DNA from: Ferrimonas aestuarii
GTDB lineage: Bacteria > Pseudomonadota > Gammaproteobacteria > Enterobacterales > Shewanellaceae
Assembly (NCBI RefSeq): GCF_005116665.1
Contig: NZ_SWCJ01000027.1
Span: 1-47,653 of the forward strand
Reading direction: 5' to 3'
DNA: 47,653 nt
Shown here: in pieces, positions 47,127 to 47,653 of the stretch
How positions within the stretch are numbered: the first letter of the stretch is position 1
How the letters are laid out: each line of letters starts with the position of its first letter
The notes under the pieces: model-generated
Told to the model about the DNA's origin: nothing
Database searches by the model: none
Seen by the model: the letters and a program-made list of their open reading frames with translations, nothing else
Translations under genes and position numbers: made by a program

Positions 47127-47208
47127 GACCGTTGATGAGGCCTACTCTCACATGGACTCTCTCCAGCACTGGCCACACTAGCATCGGCGCAACTGCGTTT
47201 CACTTCTG
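47127..47208 (-). pseudogene. 5S rRNA relic (3' part)
   Basis: The stretches CCTACTCTCACATGG and GCATCGGCGCAACTGCGTTT-CACTTCTG match the intact 5S genes at 47357 and 47534. The segment between them carries substitutions and extra bases, and the terminal helix no longer matches. The 5' third of the gene is missing and replaced by unrelated sequence from 47209. It is therefore a truncated, decayed 5S copy rather than a working gene. Confidence 0.88.
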
Positions 47209-47314
47209 GGCGCCAGCGGCGCGCTCTTTCAAAATCTGGAGCGCATGGTGTCAGATTGTTTACCTTATCTGAGGTTAAGAACCACCATTCGAGATTTTGG
47301 GTATCGGCACATAC
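47209..47314. other. Spacer between the 5S relic and the rrn terminator
   Basis: About 100 bp in which I recognise no gene, repeat or promoter. It replaces the missing 5' part of the 5S relic. Confidence 0.5.
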
Positions 47315-47345
47315 GAAAAAGCCCGTTGCATTCGCAACGGGCTCT
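47315..47345 (-). terminator. rrn operon terminator
   Basis: AGCCCGTTGC/GCAACGGGCT (47320-47329 and 47334-47343) is a perfect 10-bp stem with loop ATTC. On the minus strand it is followed by TTTTTCGT. It lies 12 nt after the last intact 5S gene. Confidence 0.95.
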
Positions 47346-47356
47346 CTCTTAATTGG

Positions 47357-47474
47357 CGTCTGATGATGACCTACTCTCACATGGGAACTCCCACACTACC
47401 ATCGGCGCAACTGCGTTTCACTTCTGAGTTCGGCATGGGATCAGGTGGGACCACAGCGCTATTGTCATCAGACA
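47357..47474 (-). rRNA. rrf: 5S ribosomal RNA, last copy of the operon
   Basis: About 118 nt on the minus strand, from GTCTGATGAC through GCGCTGTGGTCCCACCTGAT, CCATGCCGAACTCAGAAGTG and GCGCCGATGGTAGTGTGG to GTCATCATCAGAC. The terminal helix pairs GTCTGATGA with TCATCAGAC. The ends are set by helix I and could shift by a base or two. It is followed by the rrn terminator. Confidence 0.96.
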
Positions 47475-47533
47475 AAGCTGGATTGATGCATTTCAGCATC
47501 ATTACCGTTATTTGAACGGTAACGTTAAATTGG

Positions 47534-47651
47534 CGTCTGACGATGACCTACTCTCACATGGGAACTCCCACACTACCATCGGCGCAACTGCGTTTCACTT
47601 CTGAGTTCGGCATGGGATCAGGTGGGACCACAGCGCTATGGTCGTCAGACA
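47534..47651 (-). rRNA. rrf: 5S ribosomal RNA, first of two tandem copies
   Basis: About 118 nt, almost identical to the copy at 47357-47474. Helix I here is GTCTGACGA/TCGTCAGAC, differing from the other copy by a paired A-U to G-C exchange, so both copies keep a perfect helix. The 59-nt spacer between the copies holds TTACCGTT/AACGGTAA (47502-47509, 47515-47522) and GATGC/GCATC hairpins, likely processing signals. The rest of the operon lies beyond the window. Confidence 0.95.
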
Positions 47652-47653
47652 AA

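Noticed and set aside
47105..47515. Short open frames on both strands across the 5S region.
   Set aside because: They overlap intact or decayed 5S rRNA genes and a terminator. No protein-like features.

Overview
The window comes from the chromosome of a gammaproteobacterium. The gene order is murB-birA-coaA-four tRNAs-tufB-secE-nusG-rplKAJL-rpoBC-rpsLG-fusA-tufA-S10/spc/alpha operons-ccm cluster with a cytochrome c5. From memory this closely matches the order in Shewanella and its relatives (Alteromonadales). The moderate GC content and a 16S 5' end unlike the usual Shewanella sequence suggest a neighbouring lineage such as the Ferrimonas/Paraferrimonas group. That placement is an inference and no search was run. 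Both ends lie inside rRNA genes of minus-strand rrn operons: the 5' end of a 16S gene on the left, and the last 5S genes of another operon on the right.

Layout, left to right. (1) 1-543: start of a 16S gene with a boxA leader and three tandem promoters, reading out of the window. (2) 587-9347: cytochrome c maturation (System I). A minus-strand ccmF-ccmG-ccmH-tlpA-like operon diverges from plus-strand ccmI. A minus-strand cytochrome c5 gene follows and diverges from plus-strand ccmABCDE. The enzymes that attach haem thus sit beside one of their likely substrates. (3) 9331-11417: a two-gene operon of an NfeD-type membrane serine protease and a slipin (stomatin-like) partner. (4) 11491-29906: the alpha, spc, S10 and str operons, all on the minus strand, encoding about 30 ribosomal proteins, RNA polymerase alpha, SecY, EF-G and EF-Tu (tufA). 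(5) 29987-42050: rpoC, rpoB, rplL, rplJ, rplA, rplK, nusG and secE. (6) 42072-43836: tufB downstream of four tRNA genes (Thr-GGT, Gly-TCC, Tyr-GTA, Thr-TGT in window order). (7) 43988-46924: coaA (plus) converging on a murB-birA operon (minus). (8) 47089-47653: two tandem intact 5S genes, their terminator, and a decayed third 5S-terminator unit.

Nearly all genes are core housekeeping genes of standard length with intact key residues. I see no CRISPR array, prophage, complete insertion sequence, toxin-antitoxin pair or defence island, and no convincing new multi-gene system. The more interesting material is regulatory and lies between genes: a three-way-junction RNA that covers the tufB ribosome binding site, an rplK promoter nested in the loop of the nusG terminator, a candidate ccmF promoter wrapped in a 12-bp inverted repeat, an FNR-type site between cytochrome c5 and ccmA, conserved S4- and L4-type leader structures, and the 5S relic.
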